From: Rhipidocladum racemiflorum
Lineage: Eukaryota; Streptophyta; Magnoliopsida; Poales; Poaceae
DNA: 64,000 nt
Assembly: GCA_036346355.1 (NCBI GenBank)
Contig: CM070581.1
Location: 496,001-560,000, forward strand
Reading direction: 5' to 3'
Part shown: positions 33,112-44,277 of the stretch, in pieces
Numbering within the stretch: position 1 is the stretch's first letter
How the letters are laid out: each line of letters starts with the position of its first letter
Made by a program: the position numbers and the translations under genes
Notes under the pieces: model-generated
What the model was told of the DNA's origin: nothing
Database searches by the model: none
What the model saw: only the letters and a program-made list of their open reading frames with translations

Positions 33112-34700
33112 ATGAAAGCTTTTGCTCGAAATCACATTGATGTTGCAATGTTTATCTTTGGAAAGCAAGGAATGGGAACTTTATTTAGTTAATAAAATTT
33201 CGGTCGTTACAATCCCATATTTGTTATAATTTGTTTCACTGATGTAAAGTTCAACCTGAGCATTCTTCTAAATCTCACACAACCCCAAACTTCTTGAAAC
33301 ACTTCTACAACAGTTATGTTCTTTTTTTTTGAAAACTGCAACGCTTATTTTTTTTTACTAAAAGTTATCTGAAATTGAATTGCTAGAGGCTTAATTTAAA
33401 GTGTGAATTTATTGACATAGCCTCCCTTGTGTTGAGTATTGGAGCGTGGTCTGACAAAGCTCTCTCTAGAATCCTGACTGTTACAAGGGAAAATTGAAAC
33501 TCCCAAACTTGACATAAGAACTATATTCAATTTTTCATGCAAAGCATTTTCCTGATTGTTGGACCATGTGACCCTTCTGCTACTAAGCTCTTTAAGATTT
33601 TGATTTTATTTTGGAATTAAAACTAAAACTTCATCTGTACCAATCTCTGTCTTACTTTTCTCATCTTATCTTCTGATTATGTTTAAATCACTCCCAACTA
33701 AAACTGGGTCCTATTTTTGCTGCACGCATGGACCAGCTCAGTGAAATTCTTCTACCTGCTTCATGTTCCTGTGATGTCCCATACAGCACCATTTGAACTT
33801 AATTTCTTTGTTCATTAAGAGCATTCTGACACAAAATTTCCATGTTCTATTTTTCCAGCCCAAAAGTTTCCAAACCAACCCCAGCCAGCAAATCCTCTAA
33901 TTTTCCTTTGTCAGGGGAACGGTGCCAGATGAAGTCTTTCCTGCTACTAATAATTTTAAGCCATTGGGCGAGAAATTTGTTGCTTCATTTATTCTTGTAA
34001 CCCTATGAAGTTAACATTAGTTTGTGCAATCATTTCATTTCTCTCGGAAATATTTTAGTTCTCAGGGTCTCCTGTCACCCTGCAGTTGTTTATTACATAT
34101 TAATCAATGCAGTGAACTTTCATTTGAACATTGTTAAAAATGTTGTACCATTATGGCATTATCAACTTGGATGCTTTTAGTTTAATTTGTTATGTGTATT
34201 TATTGTTCACTTGATCTTGTAATGCAGGCTTCTGGTCTAGTTAGAAGAAAGGATGATATATGCCTGTACCCAAGCTCTCCAGCTTCACTTCTGGGAATGC
34301 TTTCCACTCTCTCTTGTATGTTGGCTCATATAGGAATCCATGCAGCGGCTGCAGGTTGCATGTGTTGCCAAAGGCCACATAATCATTCTGACTTATGTTG
34401 GACAATAGGGTTGATCTGCTAAGAATTTTGTTTCCTGGTAATCTCATGTATGCTCTATACAACATTACATTTGTTAAGAATTTTGATTCTTAACTGGATA
34501 GTTAACATTCTAGCCTATTGATAACTAAAGGACCAATTCTTGAATTAGATTGGACAATGATAACGCTTCACTTACCTAAAAAAACTGGCACATTTCTTCA
34601 ATGAATAAATTAGAATCAGAATTCCAAATTCCAACTATGGAACCATTCGTTGGACGATGCATTGCCACTAGCATCAGTTCTTGGTGTAGATTAGAAAGGT
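33112..34700. other. Long intergenic stretch, no gene seen
   Basis: AT-rich sequence with only short frames. The stretch 34190-34420 has overlapping frames on both strands without recognisable motifs. No LTR or TIR ends could be matched. Confidence 0.5.
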
Positions 34701-34739
34701 TGCCTATTTGAATACTGAATTCCAATATCGTACTAGTGC

Positions 34740-35084
34740 GCTGTTATTCACATAAATGGCGTGATTGGTTGCCTGTCTCGATGCAGGAGCCCGCGCGTTT
34801 GGCACGCCGGCCAGCCTGCTTGATTCGTTGCCTAGCTCGGCCATGCTTCTGCTTCTTGTGTTCAGAAAGAAGGGAACGGTGGAAAGAAATCAGTGAATCA
34901 CGCAATAATACATTCATGCGATATCCTGTCTTACATATAGAACAAGGCATGCAAAGCATGCACGTATACAGGGCATGCGAGCCACCAAATCAGGGCTCCA
35001 TAATTAGCCTTAACGCTAAACTAGGAAAGGAGTAAAAGGTTAATTACCTTAATATTCAAGAAATATGTAGAGTATATTCTAACA
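34740..35084 (-). repeat. 3' LTR of the copia element (outer end uncertain)
   Basis: On the minus strand the coding part is followed by a GGGGGC polypurine run and then TGTTAGAATATACTC, a typical copia LTR start, at 35084. A TATA-like CTATATGTAAG lies inside (minus strand, near 34935). The outer end could not be fixed because no second copy is in the window. Confidence 0.6.
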
Positions 35085-36634
35085 GCCCCCAGCAGTGTCA
35101 ACCAGGAGGAGAGCCCTTTGGTGAAGATGTCGGCATACTGCATTGTTGATGGGACATGCAAGACGTCACCAAGGGCGATGCGCCCGCGGATGAAATGTAA
35201 ATCGATCTCCACATGCTTGGTGCGTTGGTGCTGGACTGGGTTTGTGGAGAGGTAGACAGCACTGATGTTATCGCAGTAGACGACGGTTGCCTTCTTTGGT
35301 GGCTGATGTAGCTCAAGGAGTTGACGAAGCCAACATGCTTCGGCGACTGCGTTAGCCACTTCGCGATACTCAGCTTCAGCACTTGAGCGAGACACGGTGT
35401 GCTGTCGCTTGGAGGACCAGGAGATGATGTTATCTCCAAGAAAGACACAATAACCCAAGGTGGACACGTCTGGGCAGCCAGCCCAGTCAGCATCAGAATA
35501 GACGACGAGGTCACGAGAGGAACCTCGACTGAGGTGAAGTCCGAAGGCCATAGTACCCTTGATGTATCGCAGAATCCGTTTGATCATTTGGAAGTGATGT
35601 TCTCGAGGATCATGCATATGAAGGCACACCTGTTGAACTGCATGGGTGATGTTCGGGCGAGTGAAGGTGAGATATTGCAGAGCACCGGCGAGACTCCGAT
35701 ACAGAGTTGGATTGGAGACAGGATTACCAGCAGATGCAGATAGTTTGGACTTAGCTTCAATTGGTGTAGCACAGGGATTGCACTGTGTCATGCCGGCACG
35801 CTCAAGGATTTCCGCGACGTACTTGTCCTGGGAGAGGAATATGCCACTGCTAGTACGTGTAGCTGAAATACCGAGAAAGTAATGTAAGGACCCCAAGTCG
35901 GTCATAGCAAACTCGCGACGAAGAGAGGCAATGATCCGATGAAGTAAGGTGGGAGTCGATGCCGTGAGGAGAATATCATCCACATATAACAGTAAGTAGG
36001 CGGTCTCATGACCAGTGTTGTAGACAAAGAGATGGATCAGATCTGCAACCACGAAAATCGGTAGATAGTATGAAGGAGTTGAATCGACTGAACCATGCCC
36101 GAGGAGCCTGCTTGAGCCCATAGAGAGATTTGTTGAGATGGTAGACATGCTGAGGCTTGTCGGAGTTGATGAATCCGGAAGGCTGTTGACAGTAAATAAT
36201 CTCTGAGAGAGTGTCATTCAGGAAGGCATTCTTGACGTCGAGCTGATGAATAGGCCAGTTATTACAGACAGCGATGGAAAGGACCACACGGATGGTGGTT
36301 GGCTTGACAACGGGACTAAACGTCTCGTCGTAGTCGAGTCCGGGTTGCTGAGAGAACTCTCGTAGGACCCAACAAGCCTTGTATCGAGCAAGAGAGCCAT
36401 CAGAGTTTTACTTGTGACGATAGACCCACTTGTCGGTGATGATGTTGGCACCAACAGGTGCAGGCACGAGATCCCATGTGTTGTTGGCAGTGAGGGCACC
36501 AAATTCATCAACCATCGCGGTGCGCCAATTAGGATCATTGAGAGCTCTGCGATAGGTCTTCGCGAGAGGAGAGACCGAAACAGCGGTTGTAGATGCCTGG
36601 AGGTCGAAGATTTTCTTAGGCATGAGAAAACCAT
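35085..36634 (-). pseudogene. Copia reverse transcriptase and RNase H
   Basis: RT motifs read WPIHQLDVKNAFLNDTLSE, LYGLKQAPRAWFSRFN (36006-36287 frame) and, after a frameshift, YLLLYVDDILLTAS with an intact YVDD. RNase H follows with SDADWAGCPDVSTLGYCVF, SSAEAEYREVANAVAEACW and TKHVEIDLHFIRGRI, ending in YADIFTKGL. The frame reads on past the usual stop into the LTR to 35021. An in-frame stop interrupts the RT entry (VYRHK*NSDGSL, near 36412). Confidence 0.9.
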
Positions 36635-37242
36635 CCTTGCCGCGAGTTGTCATGGAGTGATCATTCTCGACTAGCTGGATGGGAACTGTTCGTGCTTGAT
36701 GATCCACGGTGGCAGGTATTGCTAAATTCACGACCATTATCACATTGAATTTGTTTGAGTTGAGAACCAAATTGTGTCTTAACATAGGCGTAAAAGTTTT
36801 GGAGGTGGGAGAAAGTGTCAGATTTAAGTTTTAGGGGGAAAGTCCAAAGATAGTGAGTAAAATCATCAAGGACCACAAGATAATACTTAAATCCAGAAAT
36901 GCTTAATACAGGTGATGTCCACAAATCACAATGTATTAATTCAAAAGGTTTCTTTGCTCTTGACAATGAGGAAGAAAACGGGAGACGAACATGACGGCCC
37001 AGTTGGCATGCATGACAGAGAGGCATGTCAACCTTATTGTTGTCTAAAGGAATAGCAGTAGATGAACATAAACGAAGAAAAGCTTGGTTGCCGATGTGGC
37101 CGAGGCGGCGATGCCAGGTTATTGTGGATGTGGATGAAGAGGCAAGGGCGTGGGACAATGGAGGAGGCGCCGATGAGAACGGGTAGAGATCCCCAGAGCT
37201 ATTGCACCTGTGAATCACGATCTTGGTCCGGAGATCCTTCAC
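36635..37242 (-). pseudogene. Copia integrase, internally deleted
   Basis: The H-H-C-C zinc region is present (WHRRLGHIGNQAFLRLC, then CHACQLGRHVRLPF). The first two catalytic Asp follow in LIHCDLWTSPV and IQCDNGREFSN. The sequence then jumps near 36720 to the RT leader (TVDHQARTVPIQ, SMTTRGKDGFLMPK). The catalytic Glu region and the integrase C-terminus are missing. Confidence 0.85.
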
Positions 37243-37319
37243 AGAAAAGCCAAAAGGATCAAATTCAATTGAGTAAAGATTATCTGTGGTAAATTTACGA
37301 ACGGAAATAAGATTTTTGA

Positions 37320-38302
37320 TTATGTTTGGGGATACCAGAACATTAGAAAGGGAGAGAGGTCAAGTTGGGGATGGAAAAGACGCGTGGCCGATGGCTGTGA
37401 CAGGGAGGACAGAACCATTGTCAACAACGACTTGGGTGGAGGAAGTGGAGTTGGGGTGAAAGGAAGAAAGAGTACTAGTGTTGGTAGTGAGATGGGAAGA
37501 GGCACCTGAGTCCATGTCCCAAGTGGAGTTAGGCGGCTGCAGAGACATGGCGTTCATCGCCTGAATGAAGGGCGCCTGATCCCAGGACGGCGCTGTGGTG
37601 TAGGAGACCGGGGGCGTAGCCTGGGGCGCAGCTGGGGGCACCATGGAAAGATGGGCCTGTGGTGCGCCCGGACGCGCACCAAGGATGCCAGGCCCTCCGG
37701 GATGCAGTGCCGAGCTCCGCACGGCAGGCCACATCTGAAAGGTTCCTGTCCATGGGTTGTAGTGAGGTGCGACGATAGGAGGTTGGCCATGGCCATTGTT
37801 GCTAGTGCGATTCTTGTTCTTGTTCTTGGACTTGTGGTTGGAGTTTCTTCGGTTAGAGAAGTTGGAAGAACCGGAGGTTGGTGGTTTTTGGTTGGAGTTG
37901 GTGGAGGCGACGAAGGTCGTCGTGCCGCTAGGCGATGGGATCTTGAGATCGACCTCCTCCAAGAGCAGCATGGAGCGAGCTTGGAGGAAGGACGGGAATG
38001 GCGTCTTCATCTTGATTATAGTGGCGATGTTGCGGTAGGTGTCGTTGAGGCCGCGAAGAAGGGTGAGAACAACGAGTGTCCTCATTGACCGGTTGCTCAA
38101 TGTCGGCCAGGGCATCAGCGTAGGTTTTCAACTTCTGGGAGTAGACGAGGATGGAGAGATCGCCTTGTTGCGTGTTGCGAAATTCGGCCTCAAGATACAG
38201 TGCACGAGAGATCCTGTTATCACGAAACAAGTTCTCAAGACTCTGCCAGATGGTGCGAGCCTGAGCACCGGGGATGAGAACGATGCCGAGTATCTCTTCT
38301 GA
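37320..38302 (-). pseudogene. Copia Gag and protease remnant
   Basis: Gag pieces read SISEEILGIVLIPGAQARTI, then RDNRISRALYLEAEFRNTQ and SILVYSQKLKTYADALADIE, as in UBN2-type copia Gag. After a frame change come a basic Asn/Lys-rich linker and the protease start NSTWDMDSGASSHLTTNT, with an intact DSG. The frame closes shortly after. Confidence 0.82.
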
Positions 38303-38339
38303 GATGGAGGCCTAGAGGAGGGTCAGACCTGGGTTGGCA

Positions 38340-38754
38340 TGTCACAAGACGGGGACCCGCGAGCAGAATTGGAACGAAGGGAGTAGTGGTGAGAGGGAGG
38401 AGGGCGCACCCTAGCCCACCGGCGGCGCGACGAGGCAGCCGTGACGCCTGTCGCGCGGCAAGGTGGCTATGACGGTAAGTCTCAGAGGGGGAGGAACACA
38501 GGAGTTGAGGCAATTTTCTCATATATCCCAAAGGTAAAAGCTTAGCCCTCTTAAATAGAGAGAGCTCCTAACAAGTAAGGTAATAACTATTATATGGAAG
38601 GAAATATCTTAACAAACAAGGAAACTAATAGATTGATTCCAACTAACTCTGATTGCAATCAGTTTATTCCTTGCCGTGGCTCTAAACCGGATTCCCCTGA
38701 AGATCAGGGCTGGATTTCTTCTTGCGTCTGCCATATTTAAGGCCCCACATGACA
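38340..38754 (-). repeat. 3' LTR of the young gypsy element (left copy)
   Basis: Plus strand starts tgtcacaagacgg and ends gccccacatgaca. The element's last coding frame continues into this LTR to a stop at 38682. Confidence 0.96.
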
Positions 38755-41700
38755 TCTCTCGCCTCCTCCTCAAAAAGCTTGTCCTCAAGCTTGAAATCGG
38801 GGTACATGTGGCGAAACTTGTCGAGCGGTTCCCGTGAAGTGGAGGCGGATGGCAACCCATCCCATTGGACCAAGAGCTCATGCTGACCGCGTGCTAGCCG
38901 TGCCCGCAGGACCTTGGATGGAGCTGGACATGCCCGTCCATGCATAATGGGTGGAAGCGCTGGAGGTGCTGTTGGTGGAGTCCCCACAAATGGTTTGAGG
39001 AGGCCAACATGAAAAGCGTCGTGGATCCTGGCACGAGGAGGAGTTGAAGCTTGTATGCCACCGAACCAATACGATGGTCGACCTTGTAGGGCCCATAGTA
39101 GCGAGGCGCGAGTTTGCCATGACCCTGGGAAGTAATGGCCGATGCTTGACGATGAAGGAGGCGGAGCCAGACCCAGTCACCGGGAGCAAACTCCAAGTCA
39201 CGGCGGCCTTTGTCGGCTTGGGTCTTGTAGTGTTGTTGGGCTTGCAGTAGACGTCCATGTATTTCTGTAAGAAATTCATTGCGATCCGTGAGGAGGCTAT
39301 CCACCAAGCAAATTTGAATCACCCGGTTGTATTGCCGCCATGAGGGGTCGCGACAATAAACCACACGAAATGGCGATGTCTGGAGCGAAGCTTGGAAGCT
39401 TGTGTTGTAGCAAAACTCGGACCAGGGTAACCAAATGCAGCCATTGTCGTGGGACGATCCTCCGATTAAGCGGCAAACAAGGTACATGATGATGATTTTG
39501 TTGACCACTTGATTGACCATCGGACTGGGGGTGGAAGGCAGAGCTGAAACAGAGTTTGACACCAACCAAACGGAATAGTTCGGTCCAAAAATTGCTAGTA
39601 AAAACCGGATCACGGTCACTAACAATGGAAGTAGGAATCCCATGAAGGCGAATCACTTCGTCGAAGAAAACCCGGGCCACTGAATGTGCCGTATAGGGGT
39701 GGCTGAGTGGCAGAAAATGTGCGGATTTGGAGAAACGGTCGACGACGGTGAGGATGACCGTCTTGCCACCAATTCTTGGAAGCCCTTCAACGAAGTCCAT
39801 GGCGATATCAGACCAAACTGCCGATGGAAGCTGCAGAGGCTGGAGGAGGCCGGCCGGGTGGAGCTGTTCGCCTTTATTGCGTTGGCAGACAGTGCAGGAC
39901 CGAACAAAGTCTTGGACCAAGGTGCGGCCCTTGGGGATATGAAAGTCAGCTCGCAGGCGGTGAAGTGTCTTCTGGACTCCTTCATGACCTGCTTGATGTG
40001 CGGCAGCCAAGATCTCTGGTAAGAAAGAAGAGGTTGGGGAGATGAAAATGCGATTGCGGAAGACGATGAGGTCATCCACAATGCTCCAAGGGCCCTGCTG
40101 TTGGTGCGTACGAATCTTGTCCCGTAAATCCCGAAGGGTTGTATCCTGTTCTATTTCTTGGCGAAGTCCATCAAAGAGGGCAAAGTGAGGACTGGAGATG
40201 GCACAACTGATGGCTGCTGGTTCTGTGTCCCGGCGGGAGAGAGCATCTGCGACAATATTGGATTTGCCGGGCCGGTAGTCAACAGTGAAATCATACCCCA
40301 ATAATTTACTGACCCAATGATGCTGTGGGATGGTTGATAAGCGTTGATCCAACAAGAATTTTAAGCTGTAGTGATCTGTCCGGATCAAGAATGGGCGGCC
40401 CCAGAGGTATGGTCGCCAAAAACGCACTGCTTGCACAAGACCAATCAATTCCCGTTCGTATGCCGGTAGGGAAGCGTACCGAGGAACCATTGGCCGACTG
40501 AAGAAAGCAATAGCACCGGTGCCCTGGTGAAGGACGGCGCCAATGCCATGACCCGAGGCATCGCACTCGACGGTGAAGGCGACATTAAAATCCGGAAGTT
40601 GCAAGATTGGTGCGGACATCAGTGCGGACTTCAAAGTGGAGAATGCAGTGGTTGCTTCATCGGACCATTTGAAAGCTTCCTTCTTGAGCAGCTTGGTGAG
40701 CGGGGCGGCTAAGTCACCAAAGCCACGAATGAATTTGCGATAATATCCGGCAAGGCCAAGGAATCCACGGACCGCTCGGACAGAACGGGGAGTAGGCCAA
40801 TCTTGTACAGCTGCCACCTTCTGGGCATCCATAGCAACCCCTACGGCTGAAATGATGTGGCCGAGATAAGCCACAGATGGTTCCCCGAAAGAACATTTGG
40901 AGCGTTTCAAGAATAACCGGTGGTGCTGGAGGGCTTGGAATACAGTCCGAATGTGGCGCAGATGCTCCGACCATGAGGAGCTATAGATCAGAATATCATC
41001 AAAAAACACGAGAACAAATCGGCGGAGAAAAGGGCGGAGCACCTCATTCATAAGGGCTTGAAAAGTGGCCGGTGCATTGGTTAAGCCAAACGGCATGATC
41101 AAGAATTCAAAAAGGCCCTGATGTGTGCGAAAAGCCGTCTTCTCGATATCAGCTGGGTGCATTAACACTTGATGATAACCGGAGCGGAGATCGAGCTTGG
41201 TGAAGAATTTGGCTCCACGAAGCTCGTCAAGAAGCTCATCCACCACGGGAATGGGAAACTTGTCTTTGATGGTGCGGTCATTGAGGGCTCGATAGTCGAC
41301 ACAAAACCGCCAAGATCCGTCAGATTTTTTGACAAGCAAGACTGGTGCCGAGAACGCCGAGCAGCTTTTGCGGATCACACCTTGCTGTAACATCATGGTG
41401 CATTGTTTCTCCAGCTCATCTTTTTGCAAGTGAGCGTACCGATATGGCCGCACTGCGATGGCGTCGGTGCCTGGCTTCAAGTGAATGCGATGGTACCTCT
41501 CACGAACAGGAGGCAGGCCGAATGGTTCAGCAAATAAAGCTTGAAAATCATCCAACAAGGTCTGCAGCAGCTCCTGTCCGGTGCATGCCTGGAGGGCGGT
41601 CGTGGGCGAGGAGTTGTGCACTCCAGACCAAATGATATGATGCCCTGCATGACTGAAAGACATGGTCATATGAGTGAAGTCCCAGACAATTGGACCAAGG

Positions 41701-42023
41701 GTACCAAGCCATTGAACGCCCAGGATGATGTCGAAATCATCCAGAGGAAGGACGTAACAGTCCAAAGCAAAGTGGACGCCATCGATTGCGAGTTGCAGAT
41801 TACGACAAACTCCGGGGCTGGAGATGCGATCACCGTTAGCAACCAGGACCTGGAGACTGGAACACGGACGAAGAGGAACCCCGGCGGTCTTCGCGACGCG
41901 ATCGGCGATGAAATTGTGTGTGGAGCCTGAATCCAAGAGGGCCACGAAAGAATGGCCAGCGATAGTCACTGGAAGGCGCATGGTCTGGCCCGACCGAGAT
42001 GTGATTCCTGTGAGGGCGGCCAA
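38682..42023 (-). pseudogene. Pol of the young gypsy element (one frameshift in integrase)
   Basis: The long frame 39297-42023 (908 codons) holds the protease (VALLDSGSTHNFIADRVA), RT (CVDYRALNDRTIKDKFP, RRFVLVFFDDILIYSSS with FFDD in place of YVDD, LTNAPATFQALMN), RNase H (FTVECDASGHGIGAVLHQG) and the integrase zinc region (SCTVCQRNKGEQLHPAG) with catalytic Asp in SDIAMDFVEGLP and SIVSDRDPVFTS. Near 39510 the frame shifts at HPQSDGQS. The other frame (38894-39520) gives VVNKIIIMYLVCRLIGG, FAPGDWVWLRL and GKLAPRYYGPYKV. A third frame gives the chromodomain-like end VLRARLARGQHELLVQWDGL, then YPDFKLEDKLFEEEARDVMW, ending at 38682 inside the 3' LTR. Confidence 0.92.
38755..38772 (-). promoter_or_regulatory. 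Polypurine tract of the young gypsy element
   Basis: Minus strand reads GAGGAGGAGGCGAGAGA directly before the TGTCATG start of the 3' LTR. Confidence 0.8.
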
Positions 42024-43173
42024 AGAGATGGCCGGTTCAGTGGGCGCGCCGGTTCAAACTCATCAAGGGCGTCGATTTCCAGGACAAAGAGCTTCTTGCA
42101 TCTGTGGCGGCCGTGAATTTTTCGTCGCAATGATAGCAGAGACCCAACGCGTCGCGGCGCGATCCATCTCGGCCGAGATAATGTGCGTCGTGGCAACATA
42201 GGGCGGGAATTGGGATTTGCCGTAGAGTCTTCGGTCGGACTGCCTACGGACAAAGCCGTGGATCCTCCTGGAACGGACGCCGGCGGGGGGCGCCAAGGTC
42301 GGCGATAAGGCGCAGCCTGGGACGAGCTTGTCAAGAATCGGCGCTCATAGGCACGAGCGAGACTCATAGCAGATTCCAAAGTCAACGGAGCTTGGAGCTC
42401 GACGTCGGTTTGGAGAGGATTCCCTAATCCGGCAGTAAATAATTGAACCTGTTGATGTTCTGAGAGGGGATCAGTGCGACACAATAATGCCAAAAATTGT
42501 TCCGAGAAGTCAGACACGGAACCCGTACGGCGCAACGCGACTAATTCGCCCAAGGAATTAGAACGCAGCGGTGGACCGAATCGAGTATTGACGAGCTCGA
42601 CGAAGTGGCGCCAGGAAGGGGTACCCATATCGCGCTCCAGACGATGATACCACAATTGCGCGTTACCAAGCATGTGAAAAGAGGCCAACCAAACTTTGTC
42701 TTCTTCCATGGTGCGCTGGCCGCGGAAGAATTGGTCGCAACGATTGAGCCAAGGCAGAGGATCCTCTTTCCCGTCGAAGGTAGGGAAATTGAGTTTGTAA
42801 AAACGAGGGGCACCGCCGCGATCCGGTTGGAGGTGTGCTGGTGGATCACGGTGGTGGTGCTCGGTTCCCGGTTCACGCCGAGCAGAGCAGCCCCCAGTGG
42901 TCGCTGATCCTCCTGTCGTGGTAATCCGGGCGGCGTCGGTAAGATGCCGCCTTGATGTGGAAGCAGGGGTTCATGGAGGTTGCTGCCCTGTCCATCCGCC
43001 TGCTCCAGTCGAGCAATGGCGATGTGGTGCGCCCTTTGCTGGTTGTCGATGTCCCGAACAGAGTTGGCAAGGGAATCCATCTTTGCATGAAGGATCGCCT
43101 TGTCAGCCGTCAGTTGCTGAAGAATATCATCCAACTTCGCCAGAAGAGGGTTGGTGGGATCCTCGCTGGACAT
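41966..43173 (-). pseudogene. Gag of the young gypsy element (frameshifted)
   Basis: The first frame starts at a likely ATG at 43173 (MSSEDPTNPLLAKLDDILQQ) and continues to about 42710. The second frame (41966-42709) has the Retrotrans_gag core: MLGNAQLWYHRLERDMGTPS, FVELVNTRFGPPLRSNSLGE, VSDFSEQFLALLCRTDPLSE. A proline/arginine-rich tail follows. A zinc knuckle is not clear. The boundary with Pol is a further frame change near 42020. Confidence 0.85.
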
Positions 43174-43195
43174 GGTTGGCGAAACAGCGGAAGAA

Positions 43196-43205
43196 TCTGA
43201 TACCA
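43196..43205 (-). promoter_or_regulatory. Primer-binding site of the young gypsy element
   Basis: Minus strand TGGTATCAGA lies three bases inside the LTR end, matching the initiator tRNA-Met site. Confidence 0.9.
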
Positions 43206-43208
43206 AGT

Positions 43209-43623
43209 TGTCACAAGACGGGGACCCGCGAGCAGAATTGGAACGAAGGGAGTAGTGGTGAGAGGGAGGAGGGCGCGCCCTAGCCCACCGGCGGCGCGAC
43301 GAGGCAGCCGTGACGCCTGTCGCGCGGCAAGGTGGCTATGACGGTAAGTCTCAGAGGGGGAGGAACACAGGAGTTGAGGCAATTTTCTCATATATCCCAA
43401 AGGTAAAAGCTTAGCCCTCTTAAATAGAGAGAGCTCCTAACAAGTAAGGTAATAACTATTATATGGAAGGAAATATCTTAACAAACAAGGAAACTAATAG
43501 ATTGATTCCAACTAACTCTGATTGCAATCAGTTTATTCCTTGCCGTGGCTCTAAACCGGATTCCCCTGAAGATCAGGGCTGGATTTCTTCTTGCGTCTGC
43601 CATATTTAAGGCCCCACATGACA
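43209..43623 (-). repeat. 5' LTR of the young gypsy element (right copy)
   Basis: Same 415 bp as 38340-38754, with one difference. On the minus strand a TATA-like TTTAAGAGGGC lies upstream of the middle of the LTR (near 43413-43423). Confidence 0.96.
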
Positions 43624-43628
43624 TGGCA

Positions 43629-44277
43629 CGGCACAAAATAGGCATGAAGCACAAATGGACCATGTCTGGACTCACCGAAGGCGAACCGGACCGGTACGGC
43701 ACGATACAAGGCACAATTTAGATATAAAGCACAATAAACCCATGCCAGATCGGGCCGACCCGGCACCATGCCCACCTCTACCCCTGCCTTTCTTTGGTCA
43801 TCGTCTCCTCTTACTCGCCTGGCATTTATCCACTTGGTACGGTTCACCTTCTCTCTCTCTAGCACATTGGAAGACTTGTACCTGTTCTGCTCTGTTTGTC
43901 CAGGGAAAAAGAGCTAAACTATGCTGTTTCCCATGCAATCTGCACTTTGCAGTCAGCAAAGGGGTACGGAGAAGATGCCTTGGACGAAAATGAAGGTTGC
44001 AACATCTTATGCCAAAGAAGGTAACCAACTGTTCAATTTTGTGCCAGATTGCTATCACTGATAATTGATCAATGGTCACCTAATGCAGAGCAACTTGTTC
44101 TTTAGAACCAGCAACAAAGCATACAAAATATTGAGATTTCCACAGCTAAAACCACCATATATGCTATATATGCATGAGGTGGTTTCTTGCATAAACACTA
44201 GAGTGCAAGTCTACACATTATAAACTAGAAAGACATGATAGCCATGTAGGACATAGGAGCATGTAGAACAGCATTGG
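43629..44277. other. Intergenic, downstream of the CLASSY-like gene
   Basis: The first 150 bp (ggcacggcacaaaatagg, ggtacggcacgatacaagg) contain repeated ggcacg/ggcacaa motifs and may be a DNA-transposon remnant. The rest is the probable 3' UTR and flank of the minus-strand gene ending at 44278. Confidence 0.4.

Larger units (their letters stand above)
35085..38339 (-). mobile_element. Degraded Ty1/copia retrotransposon, 5' end lost
   Basis: Minus-strand order is Gag (UBN2-type), protease, integrase, reverse transcriptase, RNase H, the copia order. Frameshifts and stops occur in several places. Part of the integrase is deleted. The Gag N-terminus, leader and 5' LTR are missing. The 5' break abuts the insertion site of the Ty3/gypsy element at 38340; sequence beyond that element (43624 onward) is not copia, so the truncation came before the gypsy insertion. 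Confidence 0.9.
38340..43623 (-). mobile_element. Full-length, very young Ty3/gypsy retrotransposon (5284 bp)
   Basis: Two 415-bp LTRs (38340-38754, 43209-43623) are identical by eye except at one position (gggcgcaccc against gggcgcgccc). The 5-bp target duplication tggca lies at 38335-38339 and 43624-43628. The minus strand carries PBS, Gag, protease, RT, RNase H, integrase with a chromodomain-like C-terminus, and a polypurine tract. The domain order (integrase last) and PBS are those of a chromovirus-type Ty3/gypsy. Despite the LTR identity, Gag and integrase are frameshifted. Confidence 0.96.
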
